64,000 nt of DNA from an uncultured Myxococcaceae bacterium (GTDB taxonomy: Bacteria; Myxococcota_A; Polyangia; Polyangiales; Ga0077539), in contig CAMFHP010000006.1 in NCBI GenBank assembly GCA_945952225.1, forward strand, positions 1-64,000, given 5' to 3'. The first letter of the stretch is position 1. Each line of letters starts with the position of its first letter. Below the pieces are notes generated by a model. That model was given only the letters and a program-made list of their open reading frames with translations, made no database searches and was not told the DNA's origin. Position numbers and translations under genes: made by a program. Positions 26,573 through 35,830 of this stretch are shown piece by piece.

Positions 26573-27685
26573 TCACCACGCCTGACGGCGCATCGAGACG
26601 TTCATCAGAAGCCCCACGCCGATGAGGATCGTGAGCACGCTCGACCCGCCGTAGGAGAAGAACGGGAGCGTCACGCCCACGACGGGGAGCGCGCGGGTGA
26701 CCATCCCCACGTTGAAGATCACGTGCCAGAAGAAGAGGGCCGAGACGCCCACGGCCACCGCGGTGCCGAAGCGGTCGCGCGCCGTCGACGCGATGCGCAG
26801 CCCCCACAGCACGAGGAACGAGAACAGCAGCACCACGAGGCTCGCGCCGAGAAAGCCCTGCTCCTGCGCCCACACGGGGAAGGGGAAGTCGGTGTGCGTG
26901 TCGGGGAGAAAGTGGTGCTGGTTCTGCGTGCCGCGCATGAAGCCCTGGCCCGTGAAGCGCCCCGAGCCCACGGCCACGATGCTCTGATGCGCCTGCCAGC
27001 CGGCGCCCTGCACGTCGCGGCTCGTGCTGTCGAGAAACGACGTGAGCCGCTCCTTCTGGTAGGCCTTCATGCCGAAGCTCCAGAGGAGCCACGCGCCCAC
27101 GGTGCCGCTGCCGAGAATGGTGTAGAGCGTGCGGCGCTCGATGCGCACGAGCGAGAGCACGCTCACCGCCACGAGGCCCACGATGAGCGCCGTGCCGAGG
27201 TCGGGCTGCGCCATGATGAGCCCGAGCGGGAGGCCGATGAGCGCGCCGGGGATGAGCAGGTCGCGGAGCTTCCATCGCTCGCTGCGGTTGTCGCGGTGGA
27301 TGTAGCGCGCGACCGCGAGCATGAGGCTCAGCTTCACGAACTCGCTGGGCTGAAAGAGAAAGCTCCCGATCTTGATCCAGCGGTGCACGCCGCGGATGTC
27401 GTTGCCGAGGATGAACACCGCGACGAGCGACGTGATCGACGCCGCGTAGGCCGCGTAGGCGTATCGCTCGAAGACCTTGTAGTCGATCGAGGCCACGATC
27501 ACGGCCGTCGCGCCGCCGAGGGCGAGCCAGTAGATCTGCTGGATGTACAGCTCGCTGCGCGCGCCGATCTGCGCGCTCGTGGCGGAGTAGAGGTTCACCA
27601 CGCCGAGCGTCGCGACGGTCGAGACCACGAGAAAGAGCGGCCAGTCGAACTGGTCGCGCAGGCGGTAGTCGAGGGTGCGTGCCAT
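26573..27685 (-). CDS. rodA: Rod shape-determining peptidoglycan glycosyltransferase RodA
   Basis: 370 residues, SEDS family, about ten membrane helices. Signatures are GSFLFQPSEFVKL, MAQPDLGTAL, the essential extracellular WAQEQGFLGA segment, and LPFFSYGGSSVL. RodA polymerises lipid II glycan strands and works with the PBP2 encoded 39 nt upstream. Confidence 0.96.
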   Translation of the reverse strand: MARTLDYRLRDQFDWPLFLVVSTVATLGVVNLYSATSAQIGARSELYIQQIYWLALGGATAVIVASIDYKVFERYAYAAYAASITSLVAVFILGNDIRGVHRWIKIGSFLFQPSEFVKLSLMLAVARYIHRDNRSERWKLRDLLIPGALIGLPLGLIMAQPDLGTALIVGLVAVSVLSLVRIERRTLYTILGSGTVGAWLLWSFGMKAYQKERLTSFLDSTSRDVQGAGWQAHQSIVAVGSGRFTGQGFMRGTQNQHHFLPDTHTDFPFPVWAQEQGFLGASLVVLLFSFLVLWGLRIASTARDRFGTAVAVGVSALFFWHVIFNVGMVTRALPVVGVTLPFFSYGGSSVLTILIGVGLLMNVSMRRQAW

Positions 27686-27724
27686 GCCGTTGCTCGCGGT
27701 GTGGAGTGAGAGGTGTGACTGCGC

Positions 27725-29620
27725 TCAGGGACGCCGCGCGGGAGCGCCCGCGTCGGCCGCGGCGGCGGTGATGCCCGGACGGATGCGCGTGAACCAGTCG
27801 CGCACGATGGCCGACACCACGGGGGCCGCTTCGTGACCGCCCGAGCCGCCGTGTTCGACGAGCACCACGATGGCGATCTGCGGGTCGTCGGCGGGGGCGA
27901 ATCCCGCAAACCACGCATGGTCGCGGTTCTCGTACCAGTTGCGTCGCGGATCGCCCGCGGGGAGCCCGAGGTGCGCCACCTGGGCGGTGCCCGTCTTGCC
28001 CGCGATGGTGACCTCCGAGAGCATGGCGTTGTGCGCCGTGCCCGCGCGGTCGGCGACGACGCCCGCGAGCGCCGTGGTGACCCGCGTGAGGTTCGCGGCG
28101 CTGGTGTTCACGTGACGACGGAGCGTGGGCGAGAAGGTCTGGATCACGTCGCCGTCGGGGCCTTCCACACGCTCGACGATCTGGGGGACGAAGAGCGTTC
28201 CGCCGTTGGCGAGGGCCGCGTAGGCCATGGCCATCTGGAGCACCGTCGCGCGCGTGTTGCCCTGACCGATCGCCATGTTGAGCGAGAAGCCCGTGCGGAA
28301 CTGCCCGAAGTTCTGCACGTACCACGCGCGCGTCGGAATGAAGCCCGGCGTCTCCTGATTGATGCCGATGCCCGTGCGGTGCCCGAGGCCGAACTCGTTC
28401 GCCATGCGGGCGATGAGGTCCATCGAGATGGTCTCGGCGAGCGTGTAGAAATAGATGTTGCAGCTCTCCACCAGCGCGCGGCGGAGGTTCACGATGCCGT
28501 GGTTGTGCTGGCACTTCCACACGCGGCGACCGAGCTCGTGGCGGCCGTTGCAGCTCACCTGCGTGCGCTCGTCGATGACCTCGGCTTCGAGCCCCGCGAG
28601 GGCCGCGAAGGGCTTGAACGTCGAGCCCGGGTAGTAGCTCTCGTAGATGGTCTTATCGATGCGCGGACGGTACGGGTTGTCGTCGATCTCGCGCGCGAGC
28701 GCCGGCGGAATGCCCGTGATCAACAGGTTCGGATCGATGGAGGGGTGCGAGTACAGCGCGAGCACGCGGCCCGTGCGCACGTCGACCACCACCGCGCTCC
28801 CCGACGGGCGTCCGCGAAACGCGCGGTCGACGGAGCGCATGAGCTCCATGTCGAGGGAGAGCACGAGGTCGCGGCCGGGCACGGGTTCGAGCCGTCGCGC
28901 GCCGCCGATGCTCTCCGACGCCGAGTTGCGCGGGGCCGCCGCGGCGCTGCCGATGTAGTGCTCCTGGCGAACCCATCCGCGACGACCGCGGAGGATGCTC
29001 TCCCACGCGCGTTCGAGGCCCGAGCGGCCGATGCGCTCGCCCGGTCGGTAGTCGCGGTCCTGGTACTCGGCGAGGTCGTCGGCGTTGACCTCGTTGAGAA
29101 ACCCGATGGCGTGCGAGGCCAGCTCGCCGAAGGGATACTGCCGCACGGGCACCGCGAAGACCTGCACGCCGGGGAGGTCTGCGCGGTGCGTCTCGATGAG
29201 CGCGAGGGCCTCACGGCCGATGTCGGCGCGCGCGAGAATCTGGTGGTAGCGACGCGGTCCCTCGGCGCCGCGGATGCGGTTCTCGAGACGGTCGCGCTCG
29301 TCGCGCCCGAGGCCCAGGTACTCCGCGAGGCGCCCGAAGTTCTCCGTGCGAAAGCGCCCGGGGATCACATAGACGTTGTAGCTGGGGCGGTTGGTGGCGA
29401 TGACCCGCCCGCGCGCATCGCGAATGATCCCGCGCGTCGTCGGGAGGTCGACGCGACGGAGCACGTTGTCTTCCGCGATGCGGGTCCACTGCGTGCTCTG
29501 CACGATCTGAACGATGAAGAGGCGCGTGACGAGCGCGACCATGCCGAGCACCACGACGACCGACATCCAGCGGATGCGCTCGCGAAACTCGGTGACGGCG
29601 GCCTTCGGCGTGAGCTCCAT
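27725..29620 (-). CDS. mrdA: Penicillin-binding protein 2 (peptidoglycan transpeptidase)
   Basis: 631 residues. One N-terminal membrane helix (about 19-39), a PBP dimer domain starting with RRVDLPTTRGIIRDARGRV, and the transpeptidase domain with active-site Ser333 in PGSTFKPF, the SxN motif SCN in VESCNIYFY and KTG in AGKTGTAQ. It cross-links new lateral wall as the partner of RodA. mreC and mreD are not in the window upstream, where the region is divergent. Confidence 0.96.
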   Translation of the reverse strand: MELTPKAAVTEFRERIRWMSVVVVLGMVALVTRLFIVQIVQSTQWTRIAEDNVLRRVDLPTTRGIIRDARGRVIATNRPSYNVYVIPGRFRTENFGRLAEYLGLGRDERDRLENRIRGAEGPRRYHQILARADIGREALALIETHRADLPGVQVFAVPVRQYPFGELASHAIGFLNEVNADDLAEYQDRDYRPGERIGRSGLERAWESILRGRRGWVRQEHYIGSAAAAPRNSASESIGGARRLEPVPGRDLVLSLDMELMRSVDRAFRGRPSGSAVVVDVRTGRVLALYSHPSIDPNLLITGIPPALAREIDDNPYRPRIDKTIYESYYPGSTFKPFAALAGLEAEVIDERTQVSCNGRHELGRRVWKCQHNHGIVNLRRALVESCNIYFYTLAETISMDLIARMANEFGLGHRTGIGINQETPGFIPTRAWYVQNFGQFRTGFSLNMAIGQGNTRATVLQMAMAYAALANGGTLFVPQIVERVEGPDGDVIQTFSPTLRRHVNTSAANLTRVTTALAGVVADRAGTAHNAMLSEVTIAGKTGTAQVAHLGLPAGDPRRNWYENRDHAWFAGFAPADDPQIAIVVLVEHGGSGGHEAAPVVSAIVRDWFTRIRPGITAAAADAGAPARRP

Positions 29621-29754
29621 GGTTCGTCGGTGATGCGTCGGTCACGTCGGGTGACGGGCGGCGACGCGGGCCTCCGTTTCGCACAGCCCGCGCGACGTGT
29701 CGAGCGCACGGGGACGCGCGCCGCCGTGGTGGCGTTCGCCGCGAGGTTTGATCT

Positions 29755-30807
29755 ATGGTCCGCGCCGCCGTGCCGACCGAGACCCGCGACGATCCGCCCG
29801 TCGCCGACGAATCACCGCCTGCGGAGCCCACCACCACGCCCGTCGAAGACCCGCCGCGCGACGTCGCTCCGCGCCCCGAAGGCCTGCGCGCGTGGTGGTT
29901 CATGGTGTTCCCGCTCGTGGCGGTGGTGGAGCTCGTTTCGCAGTTCGTGATCCAGGCGCGCGTGCCGAAGCCCGAGCACTGGCGCGCGGCCCACGACCAC
30001 ATCGCGCGCGCCCGCCGTGAGGGCGACCTCGTGACCTCGGCCCCCGTGTGGACCGATCCCCTCGCGCGCATGCACTTCCGCGACCTCATCGCGTTGCGCG
30101 ACGCCGCGCGGCCCGACGCGAGCCGCTATCCGCGCGCGTGGGTGGCGACGATCCGCGGTGCGGAACACCCTGATTTTCAGGGCTGGCGCGAGACCTCGTC
30201 GCAGTCGTTCGGGCCCGTGACCGTGCGGCTCCTCACGAACCCCGCGCCCGCGACGGTGCGCTTCGATTTCGCCGACAACCTCCGACCTCCGAACGTGACC
30301 GTCGAGCGCGTCGAGGGAGAGTCGCGTCGCGGGTGCGCCTTCGCGGGAGGCCTTCCCGTGACGGGCGGCGGGCTCGGTCAGGGCGCGCTGCCGGGGCCCG
30401 AGCGCTTTCAGTGCGGCGAGCCGTGGAACTACGTCGGCGTCACGGTCATCGAGGACATGCAGCACCGCGGACGTCGCTGCATCTGGTCGCATCCGGTGCA
30501 GGGCGGGGTGATGGTCACGCGCTTCGACGCGGTGCCGATGGGCGCGGTGATTCACGGTCACCACGGCATCGCGTACGAGGCCGAGCGCGGCGACGATTTC
30601 GGCAACGACCTCGGCGGCCCCGTCGAGCTGCGCGTGCTCATCGACGATCGCTCGGTGGGCGCGTCGGTGCACCGCGACGGCGAGGGGTGGAAGGGCTTTG
30701 AGTTCAACACCGCGGCCTACGCGGGCTCGACGCACCGGGTGACCTTCGAGGTGCGGAGCGAGCGCGCGGGCATGCGGCACTACTGCTTCGAGGGCGACAC
30801 GCGATGA
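29755..30807 (+). CDS. Membrane-anchored protein of unknown function
   Basis: 350 residues. A Pro/Glu-rich cytoplasmic N-terminus, one membrane helix (about 47-66) and an extracytoplasmic domain of about 280 residues with beta-rich, jelly-roll-like sequence and paired Cys (RRGCAF, FQCGEP, RRCIW, YCFEG). Its stop overlaps the GT39 gene by 4 nt, so it may act with that enzyme. The ATG at 29755 sits inside a TATGGT box (29754-29759); the in-frame GTG at 29770 is an equally good start. Confidence 0.82.
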   Translation: MVRAAVPTETRDDPPVADESPPAEPTTTPVEDPPRDVAPRPEGLRAWWFMVFPLVAVVELVSQFVIQARVPKPEHWRAAHDHIARARREGDLVTSAPVWTDPLARMHFRDLIALRDAARPDASRYPRAWVATIRGAEHPDFQGWRETSSQSFGPVTVRLLTNPAPATVRFDFADNLRPPNVTVERVEGESRRGCAFAGGLPVTGGGLGQGALPGPERFQCGEPWNYVGVTVIEDMQHRGRRCIWSHPVQGGVMVTRFDAVPMGAVIHGHHGIAYEAERGDDFGNDLGGPVELRVLIDDRSVGASVHRDGEGWKGFEFNTAAYAGSTHRVTFEVRSERAGMRHYCFEGDTR

Positions 30808-32543
30808 GCACCGCGAACCCGTCTCGTCACGCGCGCCTCGCCGAGGTGTTGCGACCCCACGCGGTGGGCCTCGCGCTCGGCGCGGTGTACGTGTGGTTCC
30901 TCATGCGCTCGGCGTCGACGCTGGGCTTCGCGCGCGACGAGGGCTTCTACTTTCACGCGGCGCGCACGTACGCCGAGTGGTTCCGCGGCGTGTTCGAACA
31001 CCGTCCGGGCATTTTCGAGCGGCCCGCCGTCGACGCCGCGTGGAACGTCAACCATGAGCACCCCGCGCTCATGAAGAGCCTCTTCGGGCTGTCGTGGTTG
31101 TTCCTCCACGAGAAGTGGCACCTGCTGCGCAGCGAGAGCCTCGCGTTCCGCCTGCCCGGCATGATGATGGGCGGCCTCGGCGTGTGGCTCACGTACCTCT
31201 TCGGCTACCGCGCGTGGAACCACCGCGTCGGCGTGTTCGCCGCGCTCGCCCTCGCCCTCATGCCGCGGGTCTTCTACCACGCGCACCTCGACTGCTTCGA
31301 CGTGCCGGTGATGACCATGTGGGTCGCCGTGCTCTACTGCTACTGGCGCGCGACGACGGGGGGATTGCCCTGGGCGATCGCGACGGGCGTGGTGTGGGGC
31401 CTCGCGCTGGAGACGAAGCACAACGCGTGGTTCGTGCCCTTTCTCGTCGCGACGCACTTCGCCCTCACGCGCGGTCACGAGGTCGTGCGCGATGCGAGGC
31501 AGGGCAAGGTGCCGTTGCCGCTTCCGCTCGTGACGATGGCGGTGCTCGGGCCTCTGGTGTTCGTGGCCCTCTGGCCGTGGATGTGGTTCGACGCGCTCCG
31601 CACCGCCGACGGCCGCCCGGGGCGCTTCTCGGAGTACGTGGGCTTCCACACGAACCACGCGTACTACAACATGGAGTACCTGGGGTTTAACTGGTTCCGC
31701 CCGCCGTTTCCGCGCTCGTACTCGTGGGGGATGATCCTCTTCACCGTGCCCGGCATCACGCTGTTGATGGCCGCGCTCGGGCTCGCGCTGTACCTCCGTC
31801 GCGGGCTCCGCGAGGCGCGCATCCTCGACGGGCTCTACACCCGCGTGAAGGCCCTCGGCGCATGGCTCCCCGCGCACGAAGACCCGCGCGGAACGCTGCT
31901 GCTCGTGGGCATGGGCTTCCTCGTTCCGCTGGCCCCGTGGTTCTCGCGCAACACGCCGATCTTCGGCGGCACGAAGCACTGGTTCCCGGCGTATCCGTTC
32001 CTCGCGCTGATGGCGGGCCTCGGCTTCGCGTGGCTCGCGCAGCGCTTCGAAGAGCGCACCCGCGGACGCATCGCGTGGCCTCGCGCGTGGGTGCCCGCGA
32101 CGGCGCTCGGGGCCGTGCTCCTCCTGCCCGCGCTCACGCAGACCGCGCACTCGCACCCCTTCGGATTGAGCAACTACACCCCCATCGCGGGCGGCGCGCC
32201 GGGCGCGGCGGACCTCGGGCTCAACCGACAGTTCTGGGGCTTCACCACGGGCTCGCTCGCGCCGTGGTTCAACCGCAACGCGCCCGAGGGTGCGGGCGTG
32301 TACATCCACGACACGACCTACGAGAGCTGGGAGATGCTCCAGCGCGACGGCACGCTGCGCGGGGACCTTCGCGCGGTGTGGCAGGTGGGCGAAGGGCAGT
32401 ACGCCATCGTGCACCACGAGCTCCACATGAACGAGGTCGACTACCAGATCTGGCAGTCGTGGCAGTCGCCCGCGGTGCGCGAGGTGCTCACCTACGACGG
32501 CGTGCCCATCGTGAGCGTGTACGAGCGCCCCGTGGCGCGCTGA
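30804..32543 (+). CDS. GT39/ArnT-like integral membrane glycosyltransferase
   Basis: 579 residues. About eleven membrane helices in the first 430 residues, followed by a soluble C-terminal domain. The first periplasmic loop has the expected acidic pair in ARDEGFYFHAARTYAEWF, then NVNHEHPALMK and PRVFYHAHLDCFDVP, as in dolichyl/undecaprenyl-phosphate-sugar mannosyltransferases. It probably moves a sugar from a polyprenyl phosphate to an envelope acceptor. It is coupled to the membrane-anchored protein upstream. Confidence 0.9.
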   Translation: MSTANPSRHARLAEVLRPHAVGLALGAVYVWFLMRSASTLGFARDEGFYFHAARTYAEWFRGVFEHRPGIFERPAVDAAWNVNHEHPALMKSLFGLSWLFLHEKWHLLRSESLAFRLPGMMMGGLGVWLTYLFGYRAWNHRVGVFAALALALMPRVFYHAHLDCFDVPVMTMWVAVLYCYWRATTGGLPWAIATGVVWGLALETKHNAWFVPFLVATHFALTRGHEVVRDARQGKVPLPLPLVTMAVLGPLVFVALWPWMWFDALRTADGRPGRFSEYVGFHTNHAYYNMEYLGFNWFRPPFPRSYSWGMILFTVPGITLLMAALGLALYLRRGLREARILDGLYTRVKALGAWLPAHEDPRGTLLLVGMGFLVPLAPWFSRNTPIFGGTKHWFPAYPFLALMAGLGFAWLAQRFEERTRGRIAWPRAWVPATALGAVLLLPALTQTAHSHPFGLSNYTPIAGGAPGAADLGLNRQFWGFTTGSLAPWFNRNAPEGAGVYIHDTTYESWEMLQRDGTLRGDLRAVWQVGEGQYAIVHHELHMNEVDYQIWQSWQSPAVREVLTYDGVPIVSVYERPVAR

Positions 32544-32575
32544 AAATCGTTGGTGTAGGGTCCGCGCCCTTCACC

Positions 32576-33334
32576 ATGACCACTGTCCATACCGGTTGTG
32601 CCGGGTTCGTGAAGCCGCGTGAGCGGTACATCGACCGGCTTGATTACGTCGAGTTCGACCTCCGCGCGCCCGCGCCCACGCCCAAGGCCCTCGCCGCGTG
32701 GAAGAAGCAGCGCCCCGAGCATTTCACCTACGGCCTCGTGGCCCCCAACACCCTCTACGGCGACCCCTCGTGGCCCCTGCGTGATCCCGCGAAGGTGCGC
32801 TCCGAGCTCGATCGCCTCGCCAACAACGTCGACGCGCTCGGCGCCCGCGTCGTGGTGTTTCGCACGCCGATGGCGGTCTCGCCGGGCAGCGTGGCCCTCA
32901 CGCGCCTGCAGCCCGTGTTCGAACGCGCCACGAAGTTCGCGCCCCTCGTCGTGTGGGAGCCCGCGGGCCTCTGGGAGCGTCCCGCCGCCGTGGAGTGGGC
33001 CTCGCAGTTCGGGGTCATCGTGGCGAGCGATCCGCTGCACGACGAGCTCGACGAGCCCGTGGTGTACGCGCGCATGCGCGGCCTCGGCGTCGACCAGCGC
33101 TACCACGTGGGACGCCTCGAAGAGATCGCCGAGGCGCTCGCGGGCGCCGACGAGGCCTTCGTGGTGTTCGCTTCGAACGCCGCGTGGCGCGAGGCGCTGG
33201 GCTTCAAGGCCCTCGCCGCGGGCCTCGAGGCCGATGAGCTCCTCGACGACGAAGACGCCGACGACGACGACGAAGACGCCGACGACGAAGACGGCGACTT
33301 CGAAGACGGCGACGACGAGGAGGACGAGGGCTGA
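32576..33334 (+). CDS. DUF72-family protein with acidic tail
   Basis: 252 residues. The N-terminal HTGCAGFVKPRERYIDRLDYVEF and GLVAPNTLYGDP, with later VVWEPAGLW and YARMRGLG, fit the DUF72/YecE TIM-barrel fold of unknown function, though the usual PxxxR signature is weak. Residues from about 222 are almost entirely Asp and Glu with little else. The stop overlaps the next gene (TGATG). TAGGGT lies 14 nt before the ATG; no ribosome binding site is seen. Confidence 0.82.
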   Translation: MTTVHTGCAGFVKPRERYIDRLDYVEFDLRAPAPTPKALAAWKKQRPEHFTYGLVAPNTLYGDPSWPLRDPAKVRSELDRLANNVDALGARVVVFRTPMAVSPGSVALTRLQPVFERATKFAPLVVWEPAGLWERPAAVEWASQFGVIVASDPLHDELDEPVVYARMRGLGVDQRYHVGRLEEIAEALAGADEAFVVFASNAAWREALGFKALAAGLEADELLDDEDADDDDEDADDEDGDFEDGDDEEDEG

Positions 33335-34389
33335 TGCGCAACGCGGTGATCGCGCGCGACCCGGTGGCGCAGGCCGCGGGGCTCGCGGTCGTGGGCGATG
33401 GCGCGACGGCGGTCGACATGGTGCTCGCGGCCATGCTCGCGGGCGCCGCGCGGAGCTCGTCGGCGTCGCTCCTCGGCGCGGGCGGTGTGCTCATGGCGGG
33501 CGTCGGCGTGGGCGTGCACTTCGTCGACGGACGCGCGCGCGCCCCGGGCCTCGGAGACAAGCGCGCGAAGACCCCCGACGAGACGCCCGAGCGGCTCACG
33601 GCGGCGGTGCCCGGACTCCTCGAAGCGGTGCTCGCGGCGCACACGCGCTTCGGCGCGCTCCCCCTCGCGGAGATCGTGCGCGAGGCCGTCAAGGCCGTGC
33701 GCGAGGCGGGCACCGACCCTGCGCTCGATGCGCGGCTGAAGTTCCTGCTCCAGCTCCATCGCACGGGCATCTCGACGATGGAGCGCAACGGCGTGCTGCG
33801 CAGCGCCCTCAACGCCGTGGGTCCCGCGGCGGGCGGTGTGTTCACGCAGAACGACCTCGTGCCCGTGCCCGCGCCCGTGCGCGAGGTGTTCACCTGCCTC
33901 GACGGCGACGACGAGGTGCTGCTCCCGCCGCGCACCTCGGGACGCTACGGCCCCAACGCGCCCGAGGCGCTCCCCGCGGTGCCCGTCGAGAGCGTGATCG
34001 CCGCCGACATGCACGGCGTCATCGCGGTGGGCTCGTGGGTCGTGGCTCCCGCGGCCGTGGCCCTCGAAGGCGTGGCCGGCCTCGCGCTCCCCTCGCTGCT
34101 GCCGAAGCCCCGCAAGGGCGTTCCGCGGTGGCGTCCCGGCGAGGCGCTGCCCGTGCCGCTCCCCATGGCGGTGCTGATGCGCGAAGGGCGCGCGTGGGGG
34201 GCCATGGCCCTCTGCGGCAACGGCGCGCTGGTGCCCACGCGTGACCGTGTGGTGACCGAGCGGCTCCGCGCGGGCGGCATCTCCCTCGACCTCGGCGACG
34301 ACGCCACGGGCTCGTGCTCGCCCGACACGGTGGCGCTCTGGGCCGTGCGCGACAACGACGACGTGCACACCACGATGGCCGCGCCCTGA
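33334..34389 (+). CDS. Gamma-glutamyltransferase-like protein lacking the nucleophile
   Basis: 351 residues against about 550 for true enzymes. The N-terminal DPVAQAAGLAVVGDGATAVD and AVPGLLEAVLAAHTRFGALP are clear GGT large-subunit motifs. The self-processing Thr-Thr-His segment that creates the small subunit should lie just before an Asp-x-x-Gly; here the aligned sequence is VESVIAADMHG (218-228), with no Thr. It is probably an unprocessed pseudoenzyme with a structural or binding role. No signal peptide, unlike typical periplasmic GGT. Confidence 0.75.
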   Translation: MRNAVIARDPVAQAAGLAVVGDGATAVDMVLAAMLAGAARSSSASLLGAGGVLMAGVGVGVHFVDGRARAPGLGDKRAKTPDETPERLTAAVPGLLEAVLAAHTRFGALPLAEIVREAVKAVREAGTDPALDARLKFLLQLHRTGISTMERNGVLRSALNAVGPAAGGVFTQNDLVPVPAPVREVFTCLDGDDEVLLPPRTSGRYGPNAPEALPAVPVESVIAADMHGVIAVGSWVVAPAAVALEGVAGLALPSLLPKPRKGVPRWRPGEALPVPLPMAVLMREGRAWGAMALCGNGALVPTRDRVVTERLRAGGISLDLGDDATGSCSPDTVALWAVRDNDDVHTTMAAP

Positions 34390-34404
34390 GCGCGTGAGCG
34401 CGCC

Positions 34405-35769
34405 GTGACGCCGCCCGACGAGGCCCTCTCTGCGCTCGTGTACGGCCGTCTCGACGCCGTGCACCTCACGCCGGAGACGGGCCTCGTGGCGCTCACGGTG
34501 TGGTGCCCCGGCGGCGTGACGCGCCTCGGCGTGGGCGTCGGTCCGCGCGCGGTGGGCCTCGGGTGGTTGCCGCGAAACCCCTTGTTTCATGCGGGATCGA
34601 AGCACCCGCTCGTGGCGCTGCTGCGTGCGCGCGCGCTCGGCCGCGGCGTGCGCCACGTGACCCTCGACGACGACGGCGCGCTGTGGCTCTCCGTCGGCGA
34701 CGACGACGACTGGATCCGTCTGCGCCTCGTGCCCGGCGTGGCGGGCGAGGTGACCGTGAGCGACCGCGCGGGCGAGGCGCTGCTCACGTGGCACGGCGAG
34801 CGGGTGCGCGCGCCCTTCGTGTGCGAGCCCGCGGGCGACCTCGACGAGGCGGGCGAAGAACTCTCGCGCGTGAGCGACGCGCTGGCCGCGGAACTCCGTC
34901 GGGGCGCGCTGCTCAAGGCGCTGCGGGCCCACGCGAAGCGCCTCGTGCGACGACGGGAGGCCGTCGAGCAGGACCTCGAACGCATCGACGACGTGGCGCG
35001 GCTCCAGCGCATCGGGCGGATGCTGTTGGCACAGGGGGCGAAGGTTCCGCGCGGCGCGACGCGGGCCACGCTCGAAGACTGGGAGACCGGCGGCACGCTC
35101 GACGTGGAGCTCGACCCGGCGCGTCCGGCGAAGACGCAGGCCGAGGGCTTCTTCGCGAAGGCGAAGCGCATCCAGCGGGGCGAGGCCGTGATGTGGGCGC
35201 GGCTCGACGAGACGCAGCGCGCGCTCGATGCGACGCGGGCCCTCGAGGCGCGCGTGCTCGACGCCGACGAGGTCACGCTCGACGCGCTCGACGGGTGGAT
35301 GACCGAGGCCGTGGCCGTGGGGCTCCGTCCCTCGGAGGCCGCGGTGGCGAAGGGGCGCACGAAGCCCACGCAGCGCGTTCCGTACCTCGAATATGCGGGG
35401 TGGAAGGGCCATCGCATCCTCGTGGGGCGCGGCGCGGCCGACAACGACGCGCTCACGCTCCGCGTGGCGAAGCCGCACGACGTGTGGCTCCACGCGCGAG
35501 GCGTTCCGGGGGCGCACGTGGTGGTGCCCCTGATGCGCGGCGGGGCGTGTCCGCCCGAGGTGCTCGTCGACGCGGCCACGCTCGCAGCGCACCACTCCGA
35601 CGCGCGCGGACAGGACTTCGTCGAGGTCACCTGGACCGAGAAGCGCTACGTGCGAAAGCCCCGCAAATCACCGCCGGGACGCGTGACCCTCGACCGCGAG
35701 CGCGTGCTCGCGCTGCGCCCCGAAGCCGACCGGCTCGCGCGCCTCCTCGCCTCGCGGCGCGAGCTGTGA
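34405..35769 (+). CDS. NFACT-domain protein, RqcH/NEMF-related
   Basis: 454 residues from GTG. The C-terminal NFACT-R domain (328-435) is clear: YLEYAGWKGHRILVGRG, HDVWLHARGVPGAHVV and AAHHSDARGQ with KRYVRKPRK. A basic helical middle (150-310) fits the HhH and coiled-coil parts. The first 140 residues are a shortened, divergent NFACT-N-like region without an obvious Asp-Arg pair. RqcH binds obstructed 50S subunits and adds Ala tails; whether this protein does is uncertain. 15 nt after the GGT-like gene. Confidence 0.85.
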   Translation: MTPPDEALSALVYGRLDAVHLTPETGLVALTVWCPGGVTRLGVGVGPRAVGLGWLPRNPLFHAGSKHPLVALLRARALGRGVRHVTLDDDGALWLSVGDDDDWIRLRLVPGVAGEVTVSDRAGEALLTWHGERVRAPFVCEPAGDLDEAGEELSRVSDALAAELRRGALLKALRAHAKRLVRRREAVEQDLERIDDVARLQRIGRMLLAQGAKVPRGATRATLEDWETGGTLDVELDPARPAKTQAEGFFAKAKRIQRGEAVMWARLDETQRALDATRALEARVLDADEVTLDALDGWMTEAVAVGLRPSEAAVAKGRTKPTQRVPYLEYAGWKGHRILVGRGAADNDALTLRVAKPHDVWLHARGVPGAHVVVPLMRGGACPPEVLVDAATLAAHHSDARGQDFVEVTWTEKRYVRKPRKSPPGRVTLDRERVLALRPEADRLARLLASRREL

Positions 35770-35830
35770 GCCCCGCGCGCTGACCGCAAGTGGACGGCGC
35801 GACCGCGGCCGCACGACAATCGTCGGCCTC

